Assembly: GCA_020466095.1 (NCBI GenBank)
Contig: CM035808.1
Span: 37,446,502-37,510,501, forward strand
Direction: 5' to 3'
Source of the DNA: Chlorops oryzae
Lineage: Eukaryota > Arthropoda > Insecta > Diptera > Chloropidae
DNA: 64,000 nucleotides
The notes beneath the pieces are model-generated. The model made no database searches. It saw only the letters and a program-made list of their open reading frames with translations, and was not told the origin of the DNA. Position 1 is the first letter of the stretch, and each line of letters starts with the position of its first letter. Below, one piece after another: positions 10,982 through 22,042 of the stretch. Position numbers and translations under genes: made by a program.

Positions 10982-12425
10982 GTCAAGTACTTTCAGAAAT
11001 TGCTGTCAAAATTTTGTTAACATTCGATGACTTCAAAATTGTGTCAGTGCTATCCGAACTCATATTATATATTGGAGCCTCATAAATCGGAGCTTAATAT
11101 TTTCTATAAATTTTTCAGACTCATTGTTCTAAGCCTAATGTTTTTGTAAAAATTTAAAAATCTTTGCGGACTCCTTTATCTGAACACTCCGAATATTATA
11201 TGTTCGCTGAGATGTGATAATGGTAGGAAACCACAACAAACACCATAAATAACAATGAAAATAAAGTCATAAAACAAGCAATAAAATTCCTTCCAATACA
11301 AACGAATTCCCGACCATGTGGCTACAGTGCACCGATTTCATTATCTGCTTCATGCAAAATCACAATCTTTGGTACTTTCTTTCGTTAAGAATTGAGCTCG
11401 AAATTGTTCTCACTTTTTTTTTTTTTAAATCAAATTATTATTTTTTATGTTTTTCATTTATTCCTTTGTACACATAAAATGGTCACTTTGTATTTCGATT
11501 CGCATGGATTCGTTCATTGCGTTATCCACACGCACAAGCACACAGCACTCGCATGTTGAGAAACTAATTAGTACTGGCCATATTTGCCCTCATCGTAAAA
11601 GATTCATTTTCCCATAAAACATTTTATTGTAGCTCTCGAGCGTGTACGAGTATTGTTCTTTCTCAGCAGGACTTATTCAAAAGTTTCGCAAAGTTCTGGC
11701 AAAACGTTTTGCATGAAATTCTAAGCAAAGCTAATTGCTTGCATCGGCCCGGCTTATTTCATTGAAATTAAAACAAATGTTCCCAATTGTCTGTGCATGT
11801 GTGTTTGTCTCGATGTGTCCGATGAATGTATGTATGTTTAAATAAATATAAATTGGATAAAGTCTTGAACTTTTTGCACGGAGCTTTGTTTGATGAACTT
11901 TGAGTGGGGACAATGAAAATTATAAGCAAATAATTAAAAGAAGGAATAAAAGTTTATTTTCAAAGACCGGTCATTTAGAATGGTATTTAAATTTTCTATT
12001 ATTATTTTTGTCAAAAACTTGTCATAACATTTAATATGTTATTTGATGATGCTTGGAAATATTCTTGTTAAATCGAAAAATTCGAATAAAATTGCCATTG
12101 AATGGCATTTAATTGATTTTATAGGCCAATATTTTCGTTTCTCCGTCCTTCATTAGTATTTACTAAGTTAATAATTATTTATGTTTGTTGCAAAAAAGAC
12201 GTGTTCAGATGACGTCACAGGTGATCATGTAGCATTAGTACTTGAAGATTTTTGAAAATGAAGAACAATTTCAAGAAATGCGGATTCCAGCTTTGGTCGG
12301 GATAGGAGGCTCTGATGATTTGAAGATTTTTTCGTTTCCGTTGCGCAGGTGATTCAGATTCTTACCATATATTTGTAGTAAGTATTGGAAATCGGCCAAA
12401 AAAAATCTTCACAAGATGACCTCTT
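10982..12425. other. Intergenic, no gene seen
   Basis: AT-rich sequence without recognisable elements, coding frames or RNA genes. Confidence 0.4.
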
Positions 12426-12429
12426 TTAA

Positions 12430-12670
12430 CCCTTTCGCAGCGGCTTTCTGTTTGAAGTTCTACATGTTTTTTTTTATTTATTATGTTTATTTGAGTAAAA
12501 AAAAAAAATAATTGCATTTTAAAATCTTTAAATTTTTGAGGGGGCTGGGTAGTATCCCCTGGGAGCAATGTGTCCCATTCGTCGTATGTGTTGGGACATA
12601 TATGTCCCAATTTCACAAAAATACGAAGTACTTTTGCTGGGACATATATAACCCTGCAGATGCGAAAGGG
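12430..12670. mobile_element. piggyBac-type MITE (TTAA)
   Basis: TTAA at 12426-12429 and 12671-12674. Ends CCCTTTCGCAGCGGC… and …GCAGATGCGAAAGGG. The interior has GGGACATATATGTCCC-type dyads (about 12595-12650). 241 bp, non-coding. Confidence 0.75.
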
Positions 12671-12694
12671 TTAAGAAGTAAAAGTTCTGCTCTG

Positions 12695-13190
12695 GATGAA
12701 AAATTAAGAGCATACTTACAGGGTATTTTCAGTGTTTTTAACTTCGGGTAAAAATTTTCAACTTTGCAGTGCCAAAACGGTAACAACAAGCTCTTGGATG
12801 CAGCTAGTGTAGTGGAAACACTTGTCAAGCGTTGTTTTTTCTTTATTTTTTTCCAAAAATTGTTCAACAATTTTTTACCAGTTTGGGAGCTGTGGGTTAA
12901 AAGTGTGGCGAAAAGAGCTGGAAGAATTATTACGTTTTTGAGGTTTTGACCACATATTTGCACCTAAGAGATTGAGTTTTTCGGGGCAGTAATTACTGTA
13001 GTTCTTTTCCCCATGTCTAAGGCTAAAACTTTGTTACAGACGAGGTAATAAAATATTAAAAGGCTTAAGAAATATAGCCAAAAGTCAAAGCAAATACCTG
13101 CGTAATTTAATTCTCGTCCACATTTTTCAACATCGATTTATAATTGACCTGTATCTAATTTGAAAAAATTAAATACAGGATTTGGAATAA
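12695..13190 (+). repeat. Dispersed repeat block, copy 2
   Basis: Second copy of the block at 10195-10680, in the same orientation, about 2.5 kb away. Contains an extra GTGCCAAAACGG…AGCTCTTGGATGCAG segment matched loosely in copy 1 (AAATGGCATC…CTCGGATGCAG). It starts 25 bp after the TTAA MITE. Confidence 0.6.
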
Positions 13191-14641
13191 TTTATCAAGT
13201 ATTTTTAGGAACTGCATTAAAAAGAATGCCTACTTTTTACTGGTTGCACCAAATAATCATTATTAGTCGCCAATTCGCATTCAATTCTTCTTCAAATTCT
13301 GCAGACGTAAGTTTTTGTCTTACGAGTCTGACAAGAAAAAAGCCTTCATATTCTCTAAACTGTCACCCACTCCAACCTCGAATAAAATATTTGCACCATT
13401 TCTCATCGTTTATTACCCTCGATTTATATTTATTGATATTTTATTTCCATCGAAATCCAAGCACAACCACAATCACTCCCAATCGAATCGTTATTTAAAC
13501 AACCAAAAAACCCTTCACTTTTGAGCAAAACAAAAACTCAATCCAGACAGACAAAAACACAACTCGACAGCCATTAACTTTTACTTGTTGCACAGAATAT
13601 AGAAATAAATTCATCACCTCTGCGAGGCGTGTCAGATGTCGTCGTCGTCGTCGTCCTTTCGTGGCGTTGCCTTGCGTTCGTTGCGTTGCGGCGAGTGTAG
13701 ATTACAGCAAAAGCGTTCCGAGGCGATGAGGAATTGCCCTTGCGTGCTGTGATGCTCCAGAAGAGTTTTTGTTATGCATTTAACCAAAAAGGAGAAACGT
13801 GGAAATGTTGCATGCGATGCGGTCTGCGTTGAAGCGCTGGAGGGAGGAGAAAAGCGGCGAAAATTTTTCGAAGAAAATCGTGAGTGCGAAAACGCAATCT
13901 ACACAATCTCCTAACATCGTTTATCTTCATTTCTGGTTGCGTCGGTGGCTTGACATGTTTTGCTCTTTCGACCAGATGAGCGCACAATAAGACCCTTTTT
14001 AATTGAACAATGACATGCCGGATTTTCGAAAATGGGTATAAAATGGTTATAAGCGAAGGACTCGTATGAGATTTAAGAAGAAATAATCGCAATTAAAGCG
14101 GATTAAGGAGAGATCCTTGCAGTATGAGAAATGCATAAAATAAATAAGTGTTTGTTGTTAAATGTAGGAAGCATTGAAATATGGCATAAATTAATTGTCA
14201 TCATTCAAACAAGGAAAACAGATATAAAATTTTTTCTCGGCTATTTAGTACCTTTATGCAATTATAATCGTCTTCTATTAGTCCGCCATCTTTAGTAATT
14301 TATGTCTTCTTGACATGCTGCGATGACAGTTATGACACTAAATGCAATAAATTTTCTTTATCGCGGCCGTTGTTCGTTGTCTCGTTTGAGTTTTAATACA
14401 CAGGTTCAGAGGCAGTTGTCTTTTTAAAAAATTATAGATTATTAGCCCCGAATTTTAACCTGCTGTCTAATACCATTATTTTCGACTTGTTACGGAAGCT
14501 GTAGGTGATTTGTTGAACCAGGCGAAGTTTTGAGTTGTTTTTATCAATTATATAGGTGCTGAAAAAAATTATCTCCAAATAGAAACAGGGCTAGAAATAT
14601 TTGAACAACCAATAAAATTACAAACATTTTCTTTTTCCTTT
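13191..14641. other. Intergenic, no gene seen; GTC triplet tract
   Basis: 13635-13653 is a short (GTC)n microsatellite in a GC-richer island (13620-13700). No coding frame or element ends found. Confidence 0.4.
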
Positions 14642-14771
14642 TTATACCTTTTCCGAAGGAAAGGGTATATTAAGTTTGGCTCGGAGTATGTAACATACCA
14701 AAGGAGTCGCGATAGATATAGACATATATATATATTCTTGATCAGGGTGACAAGAGGAGTCGATCTAGCCA

Positions 14772-14803
<32 letters not shown>

Positions 14804-15343
14804 GGTCACACTTTAGTTTTTCGTAATTAACTCCTAAGCCATGAAAGATATCATATTGAAATTCGGCATGGACATGAACCAGGTAAATGTCCGAAAAACT
14901 GCATAAAAACTGTTTTCGTAGTCCCTCCTTGGGTCGTGGGAAGTGGTTCAGAAGTTTCAAAAATCACGATTTTTAAGGTTTTTCCTGGATAACTTTTTTA
15001 CTATACATCCCAGCTTATTGAAATTTGGTGTGTGTATAGCTAATATGTCGACTTAAGCTTTCGCTGAAAAAAAAATTGCGACATCGCTATAACTATGGTC
15101 ATCATCCTACATATAAGAAAAAAACACTTTTTCTCTTATTCTCATATCTGTATACAAAAATGATTTTGTTTTGCTTCTTCCGATTGTGTATTTTGTCGCC
15201 AAATAAAGTCGTTTCTTAAGGTTAAAATTTGACCATGACCACCATTCGCAAAATTCGCAAAAATTTGATTTTCACTATTTTGAATTGAGTATTTCGCAGC
15301 TTAACAAAATATCCTCTAACGGTTAAAATTTGATCAAGACCAC

Positions 15344-15873
15344 TGTTGAAGAATCCGCCAATAGCTCCAAAGTTCCACGGTAAGAAACTCCAAATGGTCT
15401 TAGGATCTCCGCAATGACCAACCTTTTCTTAGAAATTCAAAGCGGAATAATTTAATGTAGAAAAAACTCCCACGACGAAAAAAAGAGAACTCCTCAATAA
15501 TTTGATTTGCGAGCTGCTGGTCTTTATTGTTTAACAATCGAAATCCAAGTGCCTTTGTTTCACGAAAATTCGGCAATTGCAGCCTCAATCGTAAATAGCA
15601 AACGAATCACGCCACCCGTATTTTACAAAAACAACACTGCTTAGATAAAACCGGTTTCAGGTATATAATGCGATTAACGGAATCCTCAAAAACAATTCAA
15701 AGTGAAGTAGCATACGAGGGCAATTTAAAACATTTGAAAGAAAATTGGTATACGAGGGCGGCTTAAGAAATTCAAGTTCAATGAAAATTTATACAAAGCA
15801 AACTTAGATTAAATTGAAACTTAAATCTAAAAGAAAACATTCTAGCCTAAGAAATTAAGAAAATTCCTGAACA
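15344..15873 (-). repeat. 3' LTR of the BEL/Pao element
   Basis: 530 bp, TGTTGAAGAATCCGCC… to …TTCCTGAACA as read on the plus strand. In element orientation this is the 3' LTR, adjacent to the polypurine tract. The 62-codon open frame inside the LTR (15400-15588) is identical in both LTRs and is not a gene. Confidence 0.95.
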
Positions 15874-15874
15874 T

Positions 15875-15887
15875 ACTCCCCCCTAAG
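15875..15887 (-). promoter_or_regulatory. Polypurine tract of the BEL/Pao element
   Basis: On the minus strand the run TTAGGGGGGAGTA lies directly before the 3' LTR, the usual site of plus-strand priming. Confidence 0.75.
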
Positions 15888-16009
15888 AACCACTGTTCTT
15901 CACCCAGGTAAAGAAGACGGCCACCGGTGGGAGTAATTTTTAAAGTTATGCTCCGACTCACAACTGTAAGGATAGGCTCCATCTCATTACCATGGGAAGA
16001 ACCGATAAA

Positions 16010-18808
16010 TTAAAGGTGCGTAGCTGGCAATCTTGTTTCAGTATCTTCCTGATCCAAAGGTGACAAATTAACATGTGTATTATCTGAATCTGTTGGAAGA
16101 AAGCAAATTTTATTTATTGGTCGTTTGATAAGTTTGTTTTTGGCGTAAATTGTCACGACACGAATGAGCTTATCTGTTCCAGGATGAACCTCCTGAATTC
16201 TGCCTAGAATCCAATGGCCAGGGGGACATCGGTTATCTGCAACAAGCACCAAATCGCCGACCTTTGCATTCGATTGTTGGGTAAGCCATTTAGGTCGAGC
16301 CTGAAGGCGGTTCAGATACTCTGAGAGCCAACGCTTCCAGAAGTGTTGCTTAAGTTTTTCAACTAACTTCCAACGTGCTATATAATTGATTTTATGTTCC
16401 AGCAGTGACTCTTCTGGGATAACCACAGTAGGTTCTCCTATCAAAAAATGTGCTGGAGTCAGGTAATCCACATCCTGTGGATCCGAGGTGAGTGGACATA
16501 ATGGTCTGGAGTTTAAACATCCCTCGATTTGGCAAAGCAAAGTGGTGAGTTCCTCGAAGCTTAGGAGTCTGTCATGTAAAATGCGTTTTAGATGATGCTT
16601 GACAGACTTAACGCCTGCCTCCCAGAGTCCACCGAAATTTGGAGAGGCTGGTGGATTAAAATGCCATTTAGTTCCAGCTGTAGTTAGTAGCTCTTGTAGG
16701 TCCTGCGGCAACGATTTTCGATTTTTCTGAAAAAGAACTTTAAGCTCTGTAGATGCCCCAACAAAATTTGTTCCACAGTCTGAATATAAATCAGTACACG
16801 ATCCTCTTCTGGCTACAAATCTGCGGAAAGCGGCAAGAAATGCATTAGTCGTCAAATCAGAAACTAATTCTAAGTGTAGAGCCTTAGTAACCATACAAAC
16901 AAATAAACAAATATAACCTTTACTGATCACTGCGGATCTCAAGCTAGAGTTTTTAACACAAACTGGACCAGCATAGTCCACACCGCTATGCTTAAAGGGT
17001 TTTGTTATTTGCAGACGAGCAGAAGGCAAATTACCCATAATTTGCTGGGAAGTTTTGGCAGAATGCTTAAAACAAATCATACAATTGTGTATTATGCGTT
17101 TTGCAAGTTGGGCTCCAGAAATTATCCAGAATTTTCGGTTCACGTAAGACATGGTAAGAGTGAGTCCTCCATGAAGAGTGTTTTGATGTCCGCCAAGTAT
17201 GATCAACCTCGAGATTGGATTTGATTTTGCAAGTAATATAGGATGCTTCCTATTAAAAGAAAAATTGGAATTAATAAGTCTCCCTCCAACACGTAATATT
17301 CCTGCTGGATCAATAAAAGGCATTAACTTTAACACAGGTGTGTTTTTAAAAGATTGTTTATTAGCCAATGCTGTGATTTCAGTTTGAAAATCAATTTTTT
17401 GAGTTACCAAAATTAGTTTTAGTAATGCATTGTTCAACTGCCCTACAGCTAAAGGTTCGTACTCACGTGAGCACTCCAGAGTTTGGCAGTTATTTTTGAA
17501 ACGAATGCAATAAGCAAAAACGCGCAGTAATTTATTAAATGACGAAAATTTTGTTAGAATTTCCGGATATCCAGTTGACATACTTGAATTGTGAACGAAT
17601 GGTTTTGATTTACGTTCTTCGATAGAAGTTTCTGTGCAAGGTAAGGCGTTTGGCCACGAGGCACATGGTTCTTTTAGAAAAGTTGGACCAGTCCACCATA
17701 GTTCATGTTCTATGAGAGCTGTTGACGAGACCCCCCGAGATGCGCAATCTGCAGGGTTCTGTGCGGAAGGCACATATTTCCATTGACTGTTATTTGAAAG
17801 TCTTTGTATTTCGCCTACCCTATTTGCCACATACACACTCCATCGACTTGGTGGATGTCTTATCCAACTCAAGACAGTTGAACTGTCGCACCAATAAGTC
17901 ACTTGTGAAATGTGTGAAGCTGAAAAGGCTTCTGAGACCTGACTGACCAACCGCACGAGAAGTGTGGCAGCACATAATTCAAGTCTAGGTATTGTGACCG
18001 TTTTGATGGGTGCCACCTTAGACTTAGATTGCAACAGATTCACCCGGACTACTTCATTTTTAACCTGAATACGTGCATACACGCAGGCTGCATATGCATC
18101 CTGAGATGCATCACAGAATCCGTGCAACTCAAAACTTGCATCTTGTTCAAAACCTATCCAGCGCGGCAGTTTTAGCTTTTCAAGCTCTGAGAGATTGGTT
18201 CTAAATTGAATCCAGTGGCCCTTTAGATCTGTAGGAATCTTTTCATCCCAATCTACTCCACATAACCAAAGTTTTTGGAATAATATCTTAGCCACAATAG
18301 TAGATGGCGCAAGCCAGCCTAGTGGATCAAATATGCGGGCAGTATCTGACAATATGGTTCTTTTGGTTATGTCTAAAGATTTGTTAACTTGCACACTAAA
18401 CCCAAAAGTGTCTGTGGTGGTGTTCCATTGAATACCAAGTGCTTTGGTTATAGAATGTTTTTCAAAGTTAAGTATAAATTTAGTTTCCCTACTATCGGGT
18501 GGGATTTCTGTTAATAATTCTAAAATTTCACCTTTGAAAACCATAAAAATATCACACGTTTCTTCAAAGCACTCATCGGCAATATATGGAACGTCTGTCG
18601 ATTTCAAGGAACTTTCACGAATAGTTTCACCAATAAGGTCATGATGTTCTTTAATTCGAGAAAAAAAGTAATCCGTTTCTTGTAACAAACCCTGTAAATA
18701 TCCACGAGTTATCTCGGTTACAGATTTCTTCTTAAAACGTTCAAACAATTTAGTCAAAGTCTCCATATATTGTCGCTGCTGCTCAATAAATTTATCTAAA
18801 TTACTCAT
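16010..18808 (-). CDS. BEL/Pao Gag-start/RNase H/integrase fusion polyprotein
   Basis: 932 aa, no stops. Residues 1-~110 are a charged helical Gag N-terminus. Residues ~111-200 are the tail of the Pao reverse transcriptase (KALGIQW, then ARIFDPLGWLAP); the YxDD catalytic core and the protease expected before it are absent. RNase H follows with D233 (FCDAS), E277 (RLELCAA), D308 (WCDSS) and D354 (NPADCASRG). Integrase: zinc-binding H541, H546, C576, C579, then D611 (VDYAGP), D677 (YSDCGT) and E730 (LWEAG). The C-terminal ~100 residues (about 820-920) match the DUF5641 region typical of BEL integrases. BEL polyproteins are usually far longer (about 1700-1900 aa), so roughly half is deleted; the frame is nonetheless kept. 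The ATG at 18808 lies 236 nt inside the PBS. Integrase and RNase H may be functional; RT activity cannot be. Confidence 0.9.
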   Translation of the reverse strand: MSNLDKFIEQQRQYMETLTKLFERFKKKSVTEITRGYLQGLLQETDYFFSRIKEHHDLIGETIRESSLKSTDVPYIADECFEETCDIFMVFKGEILELLTEIPPDSRETKFILNFEKHSITKALGIQWNTTTDTFGFSVQVNKSLDITKRTILSDTARIFDPLGWLAPSTIVAKILFQKLWLCGVDWDEKIPTDLKGHWIQFRTNLSELEKLKLPRWIGFEQDASFELHGFCDASQDAYAACVYARIQVKNEVVRVNLLQSKSKVAPIKTVTIPRLELCAATLLVRLVSQVSEAFSASHISQVTYWCDSSTVLSWIRHPPSRWSVYVANRVGEIQRLSNNSQWKYVPSAQNPADCASRGVSSTALIEHELWWTGPTFLKEPCASWPNALPCTETSIEERKSKPFVHNSSMSTGYPEILTKFSSFNKLLRVFAYCIRFKNNCQTLECSREYEPLAVGQLNNALLKLILVTQKIDFQTEITALANKQSFKNTPVLKLMPFIDPAGILRVGGRLINSNFSFNRKHPILLAKSNPISRLIILGGHQNTLHGGLTLTMSYVNRKFWIISGAQLAKRIIHNCMICFKHSAKTSQQIMGNLPSARLQITKPFKHSGVDYAGPVCVKNSSLRSAVISKGYICLFVCMVTKALHLELVSDLTTNAFLAAFRRFVARRGSCTDLYSDCGTNFVGASTELKVLFQKNRKSLPQDLQELLTTAGTKWHFNPPASPNFGGLWEAGVKSVKHHLKRILHDRLLSFEELTTLLCQIEGCLNSRPLCPLTSDPQDVDYLTPAHFLIGEPTVVIPEESLLEHKINYIARWKLVEKLKQHFWKRWLSEYLNRLQARPKWLTQQSNAKVGDLVLVADNRCPPGHWILGRIQEVHPGTDKLIRVVTIYAKNKLIKRPINKICFLPTDSDNTHVNLSPLDQEDTETRLPATHL

Positions 18809-19043
18809 TTGGTAAATTTGACTTGGAAATCTTTATTCAAATAACAGAAGCCACGTTTAATTAACCGTAAATGCAATTTCGTCAACTTCCACACGCTTTC
18901 AAAAATTTATGTAAAGGCTTGAATTCAATGATCTAAACTCACGTTATGCAAATCGTAAAAGACAAAGGAAAATTAATCGAATCACTTCACCTTTCAATAC
19001 TTTTAAACAGCAGAAACTGTACACTTGAATACTTAGCTTCTGT

Positions 19044-19061
19044 TCCCGGGTTTCGGCACCA
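19044..19061 (-). promoter_or_regulatory. Primer-binding site for tRNA-Phe
   Basis: The plus strand reads TCCCGGGTTTCGGCACCA, which is the 3' end of insect tRNA-Phe including CCA, so the minus-strand element carries its complement. It lies 9 nt from the 5' LTR. Confidence 0.8.
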
Positions 19062-19070
19062 ATATTTTTA

Positions 19071-19599
19071 TGTTGAAGAATCCGCCAATAGCTCCAAAGT
19101 TCCACGGTAAGAAACTCCAAATGGTCTTAGGATCTCCGCAATGACCAACCTTTTCTTAGAAATTCAAAGCGGAATAATTTAATGTAGAAAAAACTCCCAC
19201 GACGAAAAAAAGAGAACTCCTCAATAATTTGATTTGCGAGCTGCTGGTCTTTATTGTTTAACAATCGAAATCCAAGTGCCTTTGTTTCACGAAAATTCGG
19301 CAATTGCAGCCTCAATCGTAAATAGCAAACGAATCACGCCACCCGTATTTTACAAAAACAACACTGCTTAGATAAAACCGGTTCAGGTATATAATGCGAT
19401 TAACGGAATCCTCAAAAACAATTCAAAGTGAAGTAGCATACGAGGGCAATTTAAAACATTTGAAAGAAAATTGGTATACGAGGGCGGTTTAAGAAATTCA
19501 AGTTCAATGAAAATTTATACAAAGCAAACTTAGATTAAATTGAAACTTAAATCTAAAAGAAAACATTCTAGCCTAAGAAATTAAGAAAATTCCTGAACA
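19071..19599 (-). repeat. 5' LTR of the BEL/Pao element
   Basis: 529 bp, same sequence as 15344-15873 apart from the two differences given above. It should contain the promoter and polyadenylation site of the element; no motif was pinned down. Confidence 0.95.
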
Positions 19600-19697
19600 A
19601 CCACCATTCGCGACATTCGCAAAAATTTGATTTTCACTATTTTGAATTGAGTACTTCGCAGCTAAACAAAATGTCCTCTAAGGGTTAAAAATTTATC

Positions 19698-20100
19698 TAT
19701 TTACTTATTGTTTTCTATTTCCTTTGAGCTTTGAAATCTCTCTATTCCAAGCAAAGAATAATTATTTGCATAAAATTTGCAGAGAATAACGGAAAAGCTG
19801 ACAGACATTTTAATAGAAAACATGCAAAAATAACATAAATAAATCCAACCTCTCAGTCGGTAATTGCGCTGAACACTTTAAACTCAGGTGCCAATCTTCC
19901 CTTCTACTGTCTCAGCAAATATACACGAACATGATTGCCGTTTAACAGTTTCGTTTAACGTACCAGACCCAGTCGTCGTTTTTGTACCAACCGCAAATAA
20001 ACGCACCAATTTTCTTCCAAAGGTATCAAAACGGCAACCATGTGCACGAGGAATTTCGACGCCCTATGCCTACTTAAAGCCAAGCCTGAGAGTCTCAAGC
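19698..20100. other. Intergenic, possible promoter-proximal sequence
   Basis: No gene or element ends. The sequence becomes less AT-rich from about 19850. TCAGTCGG at 19854-19861 resembles an initiator but has no supporting partner. Confidence 0.35.
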
Positions 20101-20134
20101 TTAGTCTCTTTTTGTGCGCGCGGCTAATCGGTCG
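20101..20134 (+). promoter_or_regulatory. Candidate Inr-DPE core promoter
   Basis: TTAGTC at 20101-20106 matches five of six positions of the insect initiator TCAKTY. With A at 20103 as +1, bases +28 to +32 are GGTCG, an exact fit to the DPE consensus RGWYV at the exact required distance. The surrounding CGGTCGGTTCGGTTGG and the GC-rich leader resemble fly TATA-less promoters. Inference only; no transcript evidence. Confidence 0.4.
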
Positions 20135-20606
20135 GTTCGGTTGGAATGTACAGATCGCGGAGTGCTTAGTGCGTTTAGTATGTCGCGCAAGTGGAGTTGT
20201 AGTGTGTGTGTGCGTATAAGTATAATACGTGCACTTTTCGATCACGTGTTTCTCTTGACACTCGTGATGTTATAAGAAGAAGTCGTTTACTATATGTAGA
20301 AAGGGCGAACACGCAATATTAGGTTTATAAAATTTAATGACTTTATTAAATAATGCTTCGGACAGTTTGGTGACCGTCTTGTTCGTATTTCCGTTGTCGA
20401 ATGCCTCGTCGCGTCTGTTTCTTTCTCGTTCGCACTCGTCTTTCTTTCTCTCGTTCAGTTCGGTTTGTTCGCTCTTATCGTTTTGTTAATTCTCTTCGTA
20501 CGCGGTGCTCGCACGTTGGTACGGAGCTCCGCTCCTAGTATGACCGTGCGCTCCTACATATATCTACAATTCGTTTCGAAATGCATTGATAGCAACATGT
20601 TGTATG
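20103..20606 (+). other. Candidate non-coding first exon (or, in part, a solo LTR)
   Basis: Runs from the Inr candidate to a good splice donor (TATG|GTGAGT at 20607). It has no long reading frame, so it would be a 5' UTR exon of a gene whose coding exons lie outside the recognised parts. Alternative: 20268-20558, read on the minus strand, starts TGTAGGAGCG and ends …TATAACA with an AATAAA inside, as an LTR would, but no target duplication flanks it. The two readings cannot be separated here. Confidence 0.3.
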
Positions 20607-20608
20607 GT

Positions 20609-21239
20609 GAGTGCATTCTAATGTTTCTATCAATTTTATTTCTTCTTTGTTTTAGTGAAAGCTTGTTAAGATTTAATTAGTAAAGAAGCAATTTTGATCT
20701 TGAATATTTTAGTTTTAATATTTTTAAAGGAAGAAGCATTATTTTCTATGGTATATATTTTTATTTGCTTTTGTCAGGAGAAAACGATCTAAGCACGTTT
20801 TTCACCTGACGAGCTGGCTTTGAGTTTCGATTTTTTATCAAAAATGTATGGAAAAACAAAGAAAAATCGAAACTCAATTTGGTTTGGTCCGCAAATCTTA
20901 AAATAGGTCTGCAATATTTTAATTGTTGTACTTTTCACAAAGCTCGAAGTGTTAAGAAAGGGTCAAGTTGGAAAAATGTGCGAAATTTTCCCTTTTGATA
21001 TTTCTTTCAAATTTTTAATTTAAAAAGCACTGAAAATTTGTACTGGAGTTGCTTATGTTTTGCACAGGGGGTTTTTGCGTATTTTAGTTCAAAATTTTTC
21101 CGTTATGCATTCTTATGGTTATCTTTTTGTACATACTTATAGCTGATACTTTAAGGAATAAAACAGCATCATTCTTTTTTTGGTTGTTGTTGTTTTACAA
21201 AATTTATTGCGTAATACGTCACAAATTGATATGGTTGCG
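20609..21239. other. Intergenic, small hairpin
   Basis: 20820-20876 forms a hairpin (GAGTTTCGATTTTT / AAAAATCGAAACTC). Nothing else recognised. Confidence 0.4.
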
Positions 21240-22042
21240 CATGTTTTGCACAACACTTTATGTTACACCCAGAACCAGTCGAGGAAAAATACTCGATTTA
21301 GGCATTCCGTCTGTCTGTGCGTCTGTCTGTGCGTCTGTCCGTCCGTCAGTCTGTATGTTTGTATACAATTTCTTATTGAAGGAGTTCAGCTATCTTCACC
21401 AAATCGGGTATGCGTGCCCACGGGGTCATTACTAAGAACAAGTTCGAGAATGGAGCCGTTTGGACCATTTTAAGGGGTACCTCCAGTGCTAGCGTCTGTT
21501 ATGAAAATCACAAGAACTGCTCTAAAGATCGAGTTCTTCAAGATACTTTGATGAAATTTGACGTTGAAACATATCTATTACGCCTTCCAGACGTATAATG
21601 AAATCTCGGGATTTCAGAACAAAATTGAAATCGCCTGAATTTCAAATGCCAAATTTGTTCTAAAATTGTCTGAAATCTCGAGATTTCGTTGTACGTCTGG
21701 AAAGCATCTAAAGGCAATAAATGTGATTTGCCGAAATTGGAAAAGTAGGCGTGACAGCAGGGCGTTTTTCGAAATATTTAAATGAGATGTAGCTATTGAG
21801 CGTATATTTAAGCCTTCGGTTATAATTTCAAAATTTTTTTTTTTTTAATGGGCGTGGTAAAGGGGTGGTTTTAATTAAAAAATTGAACGAAAGTTGGTTA
21901 ATGTGGCCCCTTAGTGCCTTCAAAGTCCTTAGAATATGCTCTGCAAAGGCCCCTGCTTTTCGGACGTGTTTTAAAAATTATTTAAACATGAGTGTCTGTG
22001 TCGGATATTTGATGGTCAGGCTCTTCTGACTATACACCTTTA
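21240..22042 (-). mobile_element. mini-me/DINE-1-like element, copy B
   Basis: Minus-strand copy of the family at 51684 and 61320. Read on plus: ACACCCAGAACCAGTCGAGG, TAAATCG-type core remnant, GTCTGTCTGTGCGTCTG run (21309-21350), GGGGTACCTCCAGTGCTAG, and at the far end TCAGGCTCTTCTGACTATA, the counterpart of the 5' end TATAGTCAGGCGAGCCTGAC. The microsatellite is interrupted and shorter than in the other copies. Non-coding. Confidence 0.8.

Larger units (their letters stand above)
15344..19599 (-). mobile_element. BEL/Pao LTR retrotransposon, internally deleted but recent
   Basis: 4256 bp in minus orientation, with TG…CA LTRs and a 5-bp target duplication ACCAC (15339-15343, 19600-19604). 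The LTRs appear to differ at only two sites: one single-base gap (CCGGTTTCAGG against CCGGTTCAGG) and one substitution (GGCTTAAG against GGTTTAAG). The insertion is therefore young. The internal part holds one uninterrupted 932-codon frame in which gag start and the end of reverse transcriptase are fused; protease and most of RT are missing. It would need another BEL element for protease and RT. Confidence 0.93.
14643..19697 (+). mobile_element. Helentron (DINE-1-like) 5' copy, split by a BEL/Pao insertion
   Basis: 14643-15343 carries the 5' end ATACCTTTTCCGAAGG, a TA run, the core CTTGATCAGGGTGACAAGAG, (GTCT)7, GTCGGTCACACTTTAGTTTT and the first tandem-repeat monomers. 19600-19697 continues the monomer array after the retrotransposon. 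The target ACCAC is duplicated on both sides of the BEL element. The 3' half with the terminal hairpin is absent, so this copy was truncated. Nearly identical to 23471-24190. Confidence 0.85.

Noticed and set aside
15400..15588. 62-codon frame repeated at 15400 and 19127
   Set aside because: It lies in the LTR, and identity of the copies reflects LTR identity.
20268..20558. Solo LTR on the minus strand
   Set aside because: TG…CA ends and an AATAAA are present, but no target duplication and no partner; kept only as an alternative to a first exon.
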